Assembly (NCBI GenBank): GCA_947495575.1
Contig: CANLZL010000003.1
Coordinates: 186,001-250,000, forward strand
DNA from: an uncultured Nioella sp.
Lineage (GTDB): Bacteria > Pseudomonadota > Alphaproteobacteria > Rhodobacterales > Rhodobacteraceae
Direction: 5' to 3'
Length of the DNA: 64,000 nucleotides
Part shown: positions 17,972-26,416 of the stretch, in pieces
Numbering within the stretch: position 1 is the stretch's first letter
Layout of the letters: each line of letters opens with the position of its first letter
The notes under the pieces: model-generated
The model's input: only the letters and a program-made list of their open reading frames with translations
Databases searched by the model: none
What the model was told of the DNA's origin: nothing
Translations under genes and position numbers: made by a program

Positions 17972-18391
17972 CTAATGGCTCTGACCAACAACGGCCAATC
18001 CGGGGGCTGCGACTGTGGCTGTGACAGTTGTGCGCGAAGCAAGGTTCATGACCCTCAGCCTCTCGCCAACGCCCGCCCGATCCAATGCGCGGCCTTCGGT
18101 CACGATCAGCAGGCCACCACGGTCATATTGCAGCGTAATGATTTCGTTTCGGTTGACGACAGCAGGCGGGCGCAAATCAGACGCTTGGATTGGTCGCCCC
18201 TGATAGAGGTTCACCCGGGCTTCCATGCCGATGGCCGTGCCGGGGTCAGACAGGGCCCCGGGCGTATGTCCGTCGACAAGCGCCACATCAGCAGGGCCGA
18301 TAATGGACATGGACCGGATTGTACCAGCGGCGATCAGTGTATCGGACAATGCCGGCAGGGCTGACGCCAGAACTATGAAAATCCATCGCAT
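17972..18391 (-). CDS. flgA: P-ring assembly chaperone FlgA
   Basis: FlgA helps FlgI assemble into the P ring in the periplasm. The chosen ATG gives a short 139-residue form with a signal peptide (MRWIFIVLASALPALS), then the SAF-like fold including IGMEARVNLYQGRPIQASDLRPP and the C-terminal 'LRVMNLASRTTVTATV' region that is conserved in FlgA. Many FlgA proteins are longer with an extra N-terminal domain, which is lacking here. The gene starts one base after the flgG stop. An upstream in-frame extension of 25 codons would run into flgG and is rejected. Confidence 0.9.
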   Translation of the reverse strand: MRWIFIVLASALPALSDTLIAAGTIRSMSIIGPADVALVDGHTPGALSDPGTAIGMEARVNLYQGRPIQASDLRPPAVVNRNEIITLQYDRGGLLIVTEGRALDRAGVGERLRVMNLASRTTVTATVAAPGLAVVGQSH

Positions 18392-18392
18392 C

Positions 18393-19178
18393 TTATCGGA
18401 TCTGGGTGGTTGCGCCGAGCATTTGGTCGGCGGCCGTGATGACCTTGGCGTTAAGCTCATAGCCACGTTGCGCCTCGATCAAGTCGGTGACTTCGCGTAC
18501 GGCATCAACCGAGCTATCCTCCAGATAGCCTTGCCGGAGCGTGCCAAGCCCATCTTGGCCGGGCTCCCCCAGAATGGCATTTCCTGAGGCCCCGGTTTCG
18601 AGGAAAAGGTTCGATCCCATTGCCTCCAGCCCGCGTTCATTCGGGAAATCCACAAGTGTCAGTTGACCCAGCAGTTCAGGCTCAACCCGATCGCTGAAAT
18701 AGGCGTAGACCTCACCCTGCGCATTGATAGACACACTGCGGGAATCTTCTGGGATCGTGATCCCGGGCGCGACAGCAAACCCTTCCGCAGTGACAATCAA
18801 CCCGTCGCCGGTTCGATTCAGGCTGCCGTCGCGGGTGTAGGCCGGCAAACCAGACGGCAGAGTCACTTCCAGATATCCCTGCCCCTCTATTGCAACATCC
18901 AGATCGCCGCCGGTGTGAGAGACGCTCCCCTGAGCCACGTTCATGGACACGGCTGTCGGCCGCACTCCCAATCCCAATTGGACGCCCGCAGGCACAATGG
19001 ATCCATCCGCGGCGCTGATCGTTCCTGCGCGGGTCACTTGCTGGTAATGCAAATCGGCAAAATCAGCGCGGCGGGCGTTGTATCCGGTCGTGTTCATATT
19101 GGCGAGGTTGTTCGAAATCACCTCGACCCGCATTTGTTGGGCGCTCATTCCAGTCGCCGCGATCATCAGGGCTCGCAT
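18393..19178 (-). CDS. flgG: Distal rod protein FlgG
   Basis: FlgG (261 residues) forms the distal rod. It has the rod-protein N-terminal motif (MRALMIAATGMSAQQMRVEVI then SNNLANMNTTGYNA) and the C-terminal motif with LIEAQRGYELNAKVITAADQM. The middle part carries the FlgG-type GYLEVTLPSGLPAYTRDG segment. Length is exactly typical. It follows flgF by 18 bases and precedes flgA by one base. Confidence 0.97.
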   Translation of the reverse strand: MRALMIAATGMSAQQMRVEVISNNLANMNTTGYNARRADFADLHYQQVTRAGTISAADGSIVPAGVQLGLGVRPTAVSMNVAQGSVSHTGGDLDVAIEGQGYLEVTLPSGLPAYTRDGSLNRTGDGLIVTAEGFAVAPGITIPEDSRSVSINAQGEVYAYFSDRVEPELLGQLTLVDFPNERGLEAMGSNLFLETGASGNAILGEPGQDGLGTLRQGYLEDSSVDAVREVTDLIEAQRGYELNAKVITAADQMLGATTQIR

Positions 19179-19196
19179 TTCGGGGTCTCCTCTGGG

Positions 19197-19922
19197 TTAA
19201 CTGCGGGCACCTACGGACTGAAGGAAGGATCGGACGCGATCATCTTCACGCTCCAAAAACCCTTGCCCAAGTTCGTAGGCCTGTTGCACTTCGATCATGC
19301 GCGCAATTTGCGCGACGGGATCGACATTTGAATTCTCAAGAAACCCTTGCAGAATCGTTGCGCCCTCAACTGGTTCCAGCGCGCCTTCCGCCCGGAACAT
19401 CACTCCGCTTTGATGCTGCAAGTCATTGCTTGCGACAGGTGCCCAAAGGCCCAATTGCGTTATTGGCCTGCCATCTGCACTTAAGGTTCCGTCACGGGCG
19501 ACGATTATGTTTTCAGCGTCTGGTGGAATGAAGACAGGCGCGCCACCGGCGTCCAGCAATCTATACCCATCGGCATTTACCAGTTCGCCCTGATCGTTGG
19601 GCATGAAATGACCCGCCCGGGTGAGAGTTTCGCCGTCAGGTGTTTCGACCAGAAAAAAGCCATCCCCTTCGATCGCCAGATCAAAGGTTCCACCGGTTGG
19701 GTCGATATCACCCTGCGCTGTCTGGATGTGGCGCCCGACAGCATGTGCCATAGAAACGCCCCCGCCCGAGCTTCGCTCAAGGGCCGCAACATGCTCGGCA
19801 AACACGACACCTTCGGCGCGGAACCCAGTGGTTGAAATATTGGCGATATTATTGGCAACAGTCTGCATCTCGCGAAGCAATCCGGATTGGCGACTGAGAC
19901 CGACATAAAGCGACTGACTCAT
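19197..19922 (-). CDS. flgF: Proximal rod protein FlgF
   Basis: FlgF (241 residues) is a proximal rod component. The start MSQSLYVGLSRQ is chosen because it overlaps the fliQ stop by one base and matches family N-termini; the longer open frame upstream runs inside fliQ. It has the axial NNIANISTTGFRAEG motif near the N-terminus and the C-terminal MIEVQQAYELGQGFL helix. FlgF and FlgG are similar to each other, and gene order and length separate them. Confidence 0.93.
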   Translation of the reverse strand: MSQSLYVGLSRQSGLLREMQTVANNIANISTTGFRAEGVVFAEHVAALERSSGGGVSMAHAVGRHIQTAQGDIDPTGGTFDLAIEGDGFFLVETPDGETLTRAGHFMPNDQGELVNADGYRLLDAGGAPVFIPPDAENIIVARDGTLSADGRPITQLGLWAPVASNDLQHQSGVMFRAEGALEPVEGATILQGFLENSNVDPVAQIARMIEVQQAYELGQGFLEREDDRVRSFLQSVGARS

Positions 19923-20188
19923 CACATGCCCTCCATCAAGGGGATTAGGCGATCCGTGAAAAACGCTGTCAGTGTCGAGGTCATAAAGCCCATCGAGACC
20001 CAGAAGACCGCCACAATGGCGGCGAGTTTTGGCACAAATGTCAGAGTCATTTCCTGGATAGACGTCAGCGCCTGGAAAAGGCCGACAATCAAACCGGCTA
20101 TCAGCGCCACAGCAAGGATCGGGGTTGAAATCGCAACTGATATCCACAGGCCTTGCCGGAGGGTGTCAAAGAAGATCGCTTCATCCAT
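19922..20188 (-). CDS. fliQ: Flagellar export gate protein FliQ
   Basis: FliQ (88 residues) is the small two-helix subunit of the FliPQR gate. Two hydrophobic segments are seen at about 14-40 and 51-75, with the family motif RQGLWISVAISTPILAVALIAGLIVGLFQALTSIQEMTLTFVPKL read across them. Its start overlaps the fliE stop and its stop overlaps the flgF start, a rod-gene setting that is usual in Rhodobacterales, away from fliP. Confidence 0.95.
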   Translation of the reverse strand: MDEAIFFDTLRQGLWISVAISTPILAVALIAGLIVGLFQALTSIQEMTLTFVPKLAAIVAVFWVSMGFMTSTLTAFFTDRLIPLMEGM

Positions 20189-20487
20189 CAGACTGGCATC
20201 CTCAAAATTTCCTGATAGGCCTCAACCACCTTGTCCCGAACGGTGACGGCTGTTTCCACGGCAAGCTCTGTCTGGGCCAATGCAGTGACCAGTGCATGGG
20301 GATCGGCTCCTGTCGTCAGCGCGGTATGTGACATGCGTTCACCCTGCTGCACGGTTGAGGTGAAGTTCTCAATTGCTTCGGCAAACGCATCGCCGGCGCC
20401 AGACTCCTGTTGCGGCTGGTGTGTTTGCTGCGTGGTTTGGCGTGTCTGACCGTAGCCCTGCGTTGAAAGGGTCGTTCTGAAATCCAT
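20188..20487 (-). CDS. fliE: Flagellar hook-basal body protein FliE
   Basis: FliE (99 residues) joins the MS ring/export gate to the rod. The Gln/Thr-rich N-terminus (about 1-30) is followed by helical motifs ending in the conserved AVTVRDKVVEAYQEILRMPV. It sits between flgC and fliQ as in many flagellar operons, 12 bases after flgC. Confidence 0.94.
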   Translation of the reverse strand: MDFRTTLSTQGYGQTRQTTQQTHQPQQESGAGDAFAEAIENFTSTVQQGERMSHTALTTGADPHALVTALAQTELAVETAVTVRDKVVEAYQEILRMPV

Positions 20488-20499
20488 TTCGATCGCTCC

Positions 20500-20892
20500 T
20501 TATCGCCGCAAAAGTTCATTAAGAGAGGAGGACATCTGTCGAACCTGATCAAAGATCCGCATATTGGCCTCATAGCTGCGTTGCGCTTGGCGGGCGTCTG
20601 CAATTTCGACCATCATATCCACGTTCGACCCGTCATAATGGCCGCTGTCATTGGCCATCGGGTGGGACGGGTCGTAGATTTGAGGAAGGTCAGACCGATC
20701 CAATTGAACGCGCCCGGTTGTGACCGTTCCGATTGTCGCATCGAAAGAACGATCTGGTTGGAAACTGGTCATTTTTCTGCGGTATCCGGGCGTGTCCGCA
20801 TTCGCAATATTCTCAGAGATATGTGTCAGACGAGTGGTTTGACTGCGCATACCGCTGGCCGCGATCGACAAGGCGTTTGAAAAGTCACTCAT
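20500..20892 (-). CDS. flgC: Proximal rod protein FlgC
   Basis: FlgC (130 residues) has the rod-type N-terminus (SIAASGMRSQTTRLTHISENIANADTPGYRRK by positions 10-41) and the C-terminal MVEIADARQAQRSYEANMRIFDQV helix typical of FlgC. It lies 12 bases after flgB. Length is standard for the family. Confidence 0.96.
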   Translation of the reverse strand: MSDFSNALSIAASGMRSQTTRLTHISENIANADTPGYRRKMTSFQPDRSFDATIGTVTTGRVQLDRSDLPQIYDPSHPMANDSGHYDGSNVDMMVEIADARQAQRSYEANMRIFDQVRQMSSSLNELLRR

Positions 20893-20904
20893 TTTTCATG
20901 CCCC

Positions 20905-21252
20905 TCAGCGTCCCAAACTTATCCGCAGAACATTCATGGCCGAGCGATAGACCATCAACGCGCGCCCATGGTCGCGCTGCGCGTCGACCGAACGGACCAT
21001 TTCCACTTCCAGCGACACAGTATTTCCATTGAGGGATTCGGCGCCGCCAGCATCAACAGTGCGCAAGGCCATTTGAGAGGATTGTCCCGGGGCTTGCGCC
21101 GCGCGAAACACTTCCTCGAATGGGGCAATGTCCCGCGCCCGGTAACCAGGCGTGTCGGCATTTGCGATATTGGTCGCGATCTGGGCCTGGCGGGCCGCTG
21201 CATGGCGCGCACGATTGGCAGCCAGGTCAAATATTTCCAAGTTTTGAAACAT
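20905..21252 (-). CDS. flgB: Proximal rod protein FlgB
   Basis: FlgB (115 residues) opens the minus-strand rod unit, divergent from fliI across a 97-bp gap. The N-terminus contains ANIANADTPGYRARD-like sequence (NIANADTPGYRARD at about 29-42), then FEEVFRAA; the C-terminus carries the VRSVDAQRDHGRALMVYRSAM segment. In the gap only an isolated TTAACC half-site was noticed, not a complete 4-7-4 CtrA-type site. Confidence 0.95.
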   Translation of the reverse strand: MFQNLEIFDLAANRARHAAARQAQIATNIANADTPGYRARDIAPFEEVFRAAQAPGQSSQMALRTVDAGGAESLNGNTVSLEVEMVRSVDAQRDHGRALMVYRSAMNVLRISLGR

Positions 21253-21349
21253 CGGGGCTTCTCCCTCGATTTAGCTACACCAAGGCTTAACCCTGATTCC
21301 TTTAGAAACAGTAAGTAAGGACCCATGAGCGCCCGGGAGGGCCGTCAAG

Positions 21350-22672
21350 ATGCAGAATTTTTTCGATCCCCTTGTGGCAGAAATAGGCCAGATGCAGCCG
21401 GTTCATGCGCTTGGGCATGTGCGTGAGATCCAGGCCGACTCGGTTTGGATAGACGGGCTAAGCCGCGTGGCAGCGCTTGGCGATTGCGTGATGCTGCCCG
21501 GCGGTGGAAACGCAGAAATTGTACGGGTGGATGCAAATCGCTGCCAGGCCCTGCCAGAAGACCCCATTGATGGGCTGCGCCTGGGCGGTGAGGTTAGGCA
21601 TCTGGGACCGCGGTCGATCTCGCCGGGGGCGCATTGGATCGGGCGGGTGATTAATCCGGATGGGCAACCGTTGGACGGGCGACCGCTTTTTCCTGGTCCT
21701 GAGGCCCGCGCTTTGCAGGCACGCCCCCCTATTGCCACCAAACGCCGTGCTATGGGCGCGCGCCTATCCACCGGATTGGCGGTTTTTGACACGGTTTTGC
21801 CAATGGTTCAGGGGCAGCGGCTTGGGCTTTTTGCCGGGTCGGGGGTTGGCAAATCAACCCTTTTGTCCCGGCTTGCACGCGGGGTGACCGCAGATGTCAT
21901 TGTGATTGGATTGATCGGAGAGCGTGGGCGCGAAGTGCGCGATTTTGTGGAGGACACACTTGGACCCGAAGGACTGAGCAGGTCCGTCGTGATCGCCGCC
22001 ACATCCGACCGGTCAGCTCTGGTTCGCCAACGTGCCGCCTGGACAATGATGGCCGTGGCGGAATTTTTCCGCGATGCAGGCGCCCATGTTCTCCTTCTCA
22101 CAGATTCCTTGACCCGGTTTGCCCAAGCTCATCGCGAGGTCGCAGTCGCATCGGGCGAACCGGCAAATTTGCGGGGCTACCCTGCCTCCATGACACAGGC
22201 CGTGATGTCGCTATGTGAACGTGCAGGCCCCGGGATGGCTGGCCAAGGGGATATCACGGCGTTGTTCTCCGTTTTGGTCGCGGCCTCAGATATGGAAGAA
22301 CCAGTGGCAGATACGTTGCGCGGTGTATTGGACGGACATGTCGTATTGACCCGTGAAATTGCAGAACGGGGCCGCTTTCCCGCCATTGACTTGCTCAGGT
22401 CCGTGTCGCGGTGTCTGCCACGTGCGGCAAGTGGCGATGAGAACCGCCTGATTGCAACCGCACGCAGGCATCTTGGCGCCTATGACAGGGCCGAGCTGAT
22501 GCTGCAGGCTGGCTTGTATTCTCACGGTTCCGACGCCGCGATTGATGCGGCGTTACGGGTTTGGCCCGGTCTAGACCAGTTTTTGGCGGAGGAAAGCGTG
22601 GGGCCGGATGCAGCATTTCGGGAACTCGAACAGGTTTTGGCCATGGCAAACCCCGAACCGTCAATCGGTTAA
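21350..22672 (+). CDS. fliI: Flagellum-specific ATPase FliI
   Basis: FliI (440 residues) is the export ATPase, related to F1 beta subunit. Walker A is GSGVGKST at 163-170, preceded by GLFA; further on come IGERGREVRDFVED and the Walker B region HVLLLTDSLTRFAQA. The N-terminal domain contains GRVINPDGQPLDG. The last 4 bases overlap the end of the convergent DUF1217 gene. Standing alone on the plus strand and divergent from flgB, it needs its own promoter in the 97-bp gap. FliH-like regulator is encoded at 5442-6047. Confidence 0.96.
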   Translation: MQNFFDPLVAEIGQMQPVHALGHVREIQADSVWIDGLSRVAALGDCVMLPGGGNAEIVRVDANRCQALPEDPIDGLRLGGEVRHLGPRSISPGAHWIGRVINPDGQPLDGRPLFPGPEARALQARPPIATKRRAMGARLSTGLAVFDTVLPMVQGQRLGLFAGSGVGKSTLLSRLARGVTADVIVIGLIGERGREVRDFVEDTLGPEGLSRSVVIAATSDRSALVRQRAAWTMMAVAEFFRDAGAHVLLLTDSLTRFAQAHREVAVASGEPANLRGYPASMTQAVMSLCERAGPGMAGQGDITALFSVLVAASDMEEPVADTLRGVLDGHVVLTREIAERGRFPAIDLLRSVSRCLPRAASGDENRLIATARRHLGAYDRAELMLQAGLYSHGSDAAIDAALRVWPGLDQFLAEESVGPDAAFRELEQVLAMANPEPSIG

Positions 22673-23463
22673 TATCCTCGCAATAAGGTCAAAGCGACGG
22701 AAGCAGAGGATGTCACGGCGCTGCCTTGTGCAAGTTGAGAGCGCGAAAGGAATTGTTGGATAAGGTTTTCTACCTTGTCCGGGTCGGTGAATTGCGAGGC
22801 ATCTGACGATCCTAGAAGGGCATCGGCACGGTCCTGAAAAATCTGCAATTGCCGTTCCAGATCAAGCCCGCCGACAGAACTGGGTAGGCCCAAAGCCGTC
22901 TCCATGACTTCCCGCAGCGGCGGGTTTCCCATGATCCGATACCAAAGAGTGGACTCGCGTCCACCCTCGGCTGCGATATCCGGCAGGTCGCTCGCCGCAT
23001 TGAGCGCCAGGCGTAGCTCTCCATTCACCTCTCCCACGGCCTGCTCAAAATTTTCGGCCTCAAATCGGGTGATGATTTTGTCAGCAAAGCCCGGCAAACG
23101 GCTCAATGGTGGCAAAGGCGATCCAAAACCAAACACCTCAGAGAACTCCCGATACCGCTTATCGGCCAGACGGTTTGCCAGAGCGTTCTCATCCGTCACA
23201 TAATCAGACAGGATCCGCTCAATAAACGCCTTATTGGGCAAATCATCCTGCAACCCGAACGCCGTCAGTGCCACATTCAGCAATCTGTAGTCGGCAACCA
23301 ATTCTGCAGCAGAGGTTACCTTTCCGATATTTTCGCGGAAATAGGAAATATCGCGCGCATTTGCTGGATTGGCGCTGAGCCGTGCGGATTGGTCTTCGGC
23401 AGTTCTGTCAAGAAACCGCCATCCGGCATAACCGCCAAAGGGTATGACCGGGGCAAAGCTCAT
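22669..23463 (-). CDS. DUF1217 flagellar-cluster protein
   Basis: This 264-residue protein matches what I know of the DUF1217 family, found almost only in alphaproteobacterial flagellar clusters. It starts MSFAPVIPFGGYAGWRFLDRT, has a helical body with repeated 'DISYFRENIGKVTSAAELVADYRLLNVALTAFGL'-type sequence and a Asp-rich C-terminal region. There is no signal peptide or membrane segment. It is the last gene of the flaF-flbT-DUF1217 unit with a 4-base overlap to flbT. Its function is not established; co-occurrence with flagellin regulators suggests a role in filament export or assembly. Confidence 0.8.
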   Translation of the reverse strand: MSFAPVIPFGGYAGWRFLDRTAEDQSARLSANPANARDISYFRENIGKVTSAAELVADYRLLNVALTAFGLQDDLPNKAFIERILSDYVTDENALANRLADKRYREFSEVFGFGSPLPPLSRLPGFADKIITRFEAENFEQAVGEVNGELRLALNAASDLPDIAAEGGRESTLWYRIMGNPPLREVMETALGLPSSVGGLDLERQLQIFQDRADALLGSSDASQFTDPDKVENLIQQFLSRSQLAQGSAVTSSASVALTLLRGY

Positions 23464-23864
23464 TGAGGGCGTGCCGCCATCAAACGCTCTTCTCGCGGCA
23501 ATAATGACCTCAACGCCTTAAGTGCTTGGTAGATATTCCCGCCAACAATGTTTTCAGTTGCGATTGATAGCTGCCCGCGACTGTCAGGATCTGTGAAGAC
23601 CTGACTCAACTGTTCGACTCCGCGCAGCAATTGCAAACGCGCCTCTTCTTCCTCTGCATCCCCGGACAAAACGAGCTGCGCAATATAGCACACCCGGCGG
23701 ACCGGTGTTGTCACTTCGTCCGGATGAATGGCATCGCGAAGCCGGAGAATGTTTGCATTGGGCGTCATGATCGACAATTTGGACCGGCGGTCGCCGTTCT
23801 CGATCACGGCTCCATTGATCAGCACCCGCTCTTTCGGGCTTAGCTTTAGTACAAGACCACTCAT
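23460..23864 (-). CDS. flbT: Flagellin synthesis repressor FlbT
   Basis: FlbT (134 residues) is an alphaproteobacterial post-transcriptional regulator, known in Caulobacter to bind the flagellin mRNA leader and promote its decay until the hook is finished. The N-terminus SGLVLKLSPKERVLINGAVIENGDRRSKL is the family hallmark. The gene is coupled by 4-base overlaps to flaF upstream and the DUF1217 gene downstream, directly after the flagellin gene, as in Caulobacter and Rhodobacterales. Confidence 0.95.
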   Translation of the reverse strand: MSGLVLKLSPKERVLINGAVIENGDRRSKLSIMTPNANILRLRDAIHPDEVTTPVRRVCYIAQLVLSGDAEEEEARLQLLRGVEQLSQVFTDPDSRGQLSIATENIVGGNIYQALKALRSLLPREERLMAARPQ

Positions 23865-24253
23865 GCCGCCTGAGCCTCCCCTCGCAAACCGCGCATCACG
23901 GCCGTGTTGATGTCAATCAGGGGGGCAATCGGCTGCTCGTTGCGTAACGCCTTGCGGCTGTGCTGGATTGTAAATTCTGCGAGGTAAAATATTTGGGCCC
24001 TAAGCGATTGCGGCAATGCGTTGTCAGCATCGGCCACTTGCGCGGCCATCAAAGTCCATAATTGCCGATTGTCATGCAGCGCTGCGGCGCGTTGGGTCAT
24101 GGGCGCGTCGGGCCGGGCGGCCGAGGCCAACCGAGCGGTGACACGCTCGAAAGCGGCATGTTCGGTTCCGCGCGGCGTTTTCACTGCGGTCTGTACAGGA
24201 GCGTAGGCCGTTTTGGCCAGATAGGACGAAGTCACGTCTTGGTTCCTTCCCAA
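23861..24253 (-). CDS. flaF: Flagellin chaperone/activator FlaF
   Basis: FlaF (130 residues) opposes FlbT and is required for flagellin synthesis or secretion in alphaproteobacteria. Family features are the N-terminal YAKTAYAPVQTAVKTPRGTE-like segment (residues 9-31), 'AFERVTARL' and the C-terminal FYLAEFTIQHSRKAL region. It overlaps flbT by 4 bases and starts 65 bases after the flagellin stop, behind a stable hairpin. Confidence 0.93.
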   Translation of the reverse strand: MGRNQDVTSSYLAKTAYAPVQTAVKTPRGTEHAAFERVTARLASAARPDAPMTQRAAALHDNRQLWTLMAAQVADADNALPQSLRAQIFYLAEFTIQHSRKALRNEQPIAPLIDINTAVMRGLRGEAQAA

Positions 24254-24281
24254 AGATCAGGTGTAAAGCGTCATTGAAACC

Positions 24282-24309
24282 GGGGCCGATCAATTTGGTG
24301 ACCGGCCCC
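24282..24309 (-). terminator. Hairpin directly after flagellin gene
   Basis: An 11-bp stem (one G-T wobble, GGGGCCGGTCA paired with TGATCGGCCCC in the mRNA) and a 6-base loop lie 10 bases after the flagellin stop. There is only a weak T run afterwards (GGTTTC). It may be a partial terminator or a 3' mRNA stabiliser giving more flagellin than FlaF and FlbT. Confidence 0.55.
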
Positions 24310-24318
24310 AACCTGTTC

Positions 24319-25854
24319 TTACCGGAACAGCGACAGGATACTCTGCGGCGCCTGGTTGGCGATTGAGAGCGACTGTGTCGCCAATTGTTGCTGCACCTGA
24401 AGCGCCTGTAGTTTGGCCGACGCCTCCTCCATATTAGCATCAACAAGTGTACCGATCCCGGCCTTAAGGGAATCAACCAGCGAGTCGATGAAATTGGTTT
24501 GCGTTTCGATCCGTCCCTGTGCCGACCCGAAAGATGCCGCCGCATCAATCGAGTTCTGGATCAGAGTTTCCACATTGTCCAAGGCAGAATCTGCCCCGGC
24601 ATCCGTGGTCACGTCAATATTGTCCAGCCCGAACAGACCGCCAGAGGCGGTGCCACCAGCCTGCCCATTATCGGTGAGGGTCATCGAGGTCCCGGCGGTG
24701 GTATCGGTACCGTCGTAATCGACCAGCACTGTCCAGCCATCGGTGGAGTTCCCGGCGATTTGAGTGGTCACGCCGGTTTCGCCGCCGCCATCAATGGCAG
24801 TTTTCAGGCCACGTGCGACATCCTCCATCGTTTCACCTTTCCCGGCGACATAGTCATAGTCGTTGCCGTTCACGGAAATACGATAGCTGTCGCCTTCATT
24901 TACAGTGGCGCTGGTCGACAAAGCCACCTCTTCCGCCCGATAGGTCAGTGTTGTGCTGTCCGAACCGGTTGCCGCCGTGCCGCTGTCACCAGTGCCGTTA
25001 TTGGTAAAGGCAATCGTGTCAGTGCCACCTGAATTCCAGGAAACGTCAAACTGATCAAACGAGTTTGTATTGGTCAGCGTAAGAACGCCGGACCCATTTG
25101 AAGAGGCCGTAATACCAGTCAGCCCAAGCGCATTGATCTGCCCCTCGGCATTATCGATCATGGTCGCCGCATCGGTGTCAAACGCGACAGTGATTGTCGA
25201 CCCATTGATCGTCAACTCCAATGAATCTGAGCCGGACGTATTTGCGTAGGTCAAATCCAGGTCGTTGGCAGCCGCGGTACTGTCGATAGATGATGCACCC
25301 GCCGTGATGTTGGTTGCTAGGGAGGCGCCGCTTCCGTAAACGCCTGATGTGGTTGTCAAATCTTGACGAGCCACAGTGATGTTGCTGGCAGTAACCGAAC
25401 CGTTGGACCCGCGATCAAGCGAGGAGAGCACATTCACATCATCTGTGCCCTGAACAAGATTCAGGCCATTGAATTGCGCGGCACCAACGACCGATGTGAT
25501 TTGGTCCCGCAGCGCGTCGATATCTGTCTGGATCTTGGCCCGATCAACGTTTTCTTCCTGAGCGGCGACGATCTTGCCCTTAATATCAGTCAGCAAATCA
25601 GTGACAGTTTCAGACGCATTGCGCGCAACGGCCACGGTCGATTCACCCAATGACAGGCTTTCGGAGATGCCTTTAAACCCTTTCACATCCGACTCCATGA
25701 CTTTGGAAATTGCCCAGACCGCAGAATTATCTTTGGCCGAAGCCACCGATTTACCGGTCGAGATCTCCGCCTGAGTCTTGTTGAGGTTGGCGTTGACGTT
25801 TTTCAACGTCTGCAGCGCAACCATTGCGCTGGTGTTGGTCAGAATACTGGACAT
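24319..25854 (-). CDS. fliC: Flagellin
   Basis: The filament subunit (511 residues). Conserved D0/D1 helices are at the N-terminus (about 1-165, starting MSSILTNTSAMVALQTLKNV) and the C-terminus (about 425-511, ending QQLATQSLSIANQAPQSIL). The middle (about 175-410) is a large Thr/Ser/Gly/Asp-rich outer domain. It contains two segments like the Flagellin_IN repeat, at about 211-263 (LELTINGSTITVAF...) and 323-380 (YRISVNGNDYDYV...). Typical Rhodobacterales flagellins are nearer 270-420 residues, so this one is long. The ribosome site is GAAGGAAGGG before ATG. The mRNA leader is the expected FlbT target. Confidence 0.96.
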   Translation of the reverse strand: MSSILTNTSAMVALQTLKNVNANLNKTQAEISTGKSVASAKDNSAVWAISKVMESDVKGFKGISESLSLGESTVAVARNASETVTDLLTDIKGKIVAAQEENVDRAKIQTDIDALRDQITSVVGAAQFNGLNLVQGTDDVNVLSSLDRGSNGSVTASNITVARQDLTTTSGVYGSGASLATNITAGASSIDSTAAANDLDLTYANTSGSDSLELTINGSTITVAFDTDAATMIDNAEGQINALGLTGITASSNGSGVLTLTNTNSFDQFDVSWNSGGTDTIAFTNNGTGDSGTAATGSDSTTLTYRAEEVALSTSATVNEGDSYRISVNGNDYDYVAGKGETMEDVARGLKTAIDGGGETGVTTQIAGNSTDGWTVLVDYDGTDTTAGTSMTLTDNGQAGGTASGGLFGLDNIDVTTDAGADSALDNVETLIQNSIDAAASFGSAQGRIETQTNFIDSLVDSLKAGIGTLVDANMEEASAKLQALQVQQQLATQSLSIANQAPQSILSLFR

Positions 25855-26013
25855 TTTGTGCCCTTCCTTCTCTTTGACTGGCGCATGTTTTCGCGCCCAA
25901 AAGAAAAACCCACATTTGCAGGCCTGTTGAACGTCATTCTGACGACTGCGTGAGCCGCTTTTGGCCCATCACGCCATCCGTTTGGATGCAGGGAAAGCTT
26001 TGCGCTGAAAGCT

Positions 26014-26028
26014 CTAACAAGCTCCTAA
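26014..26028. promoter_or_regulatory. Candidate CtrA-type site in the flagellin promoter region
   Basis: In the 214-bp gap before flagellin, on the coding strand, the sequence reads TTAG-N7-TTAG (spacer GAGCTTG), 160 bases before the start codon. It differs by one base per half from the CtrA consensus TTAA-N7-TTAA. The rest of this gap shows no clear sigma-54 element. Pattern match only. Confidence 0.4.
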
Positions 26029-26068
26029 GCGCAAAACGGTTTTTCTCTAAGATTTTACGACAATTCCC

Positions 26069-26416
26069 TCACCGGCGAATCTCGAAGCTCGATTTCCGGG
26101 CGCCTATTTGACCCGACCGGCCTTTCGCATCGTAGCTGGAAAACCTCTGCCGGTTCTTGAGGCCGGCCAAAGCGCCACGCATTCCGTCGAGTGCAGCATT
26201 CATCAGTCTGCCGGTCTGCTGCGCCCTGTCCTTTAAGTCGGCAAGGCGCGCTGATGCCGATGTTTCAAGTCTGGAGTTTTGGGCCTGAAAAATCGCCTTT
26301 TCAATCCGTCGCTGGTGATCAGCAATGAAATCAAGTTGCCCAGACCTCAGATCAGCCTCAAGGGCATCTAACGCAACTCCCAATGCGGCCAACGGATCAC
26401 TGACGCCCCATCTCAT
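26069..26416 (-). CDS. FlgN-like export chaperone candidate
   Basis: This 115-residue helical protein is coupled to the FlgJ-like gene by a 4-base overlap. FlgN chaperones the hook-filament junction proteins FlgK and FlgL; members are about 120-140 residues, helical, and often end in a short motif with Y-x-x-x-G-R. Here residues 93-100 read FSSYDAKGR, which fits, and the body shows the expected long amphipathic helices (LDALEADLRSGQL..., LADLKDRAQQTGRLMNAAL). The family is poorly conserved, so this is a likely, not certain, call. Confidence 0.6.
   Translation of the reverse strand: MRWGVSDPLAALGVALDALEADLRSGQLDFIADHQRRIEKAIFQAQNSRLETSASARLADLKDRAQQTGRLMNAALDGMRGALAGLKNRQRFSSYDAKGRSGQIGARKSSFEIRR

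Noticed and set aside
21253-21349. Possible CtrA site between flgB and fliI
   Set aside because: TTAACC and TTTAG elements are present but without the 7-base spacing, so not listed as a site.
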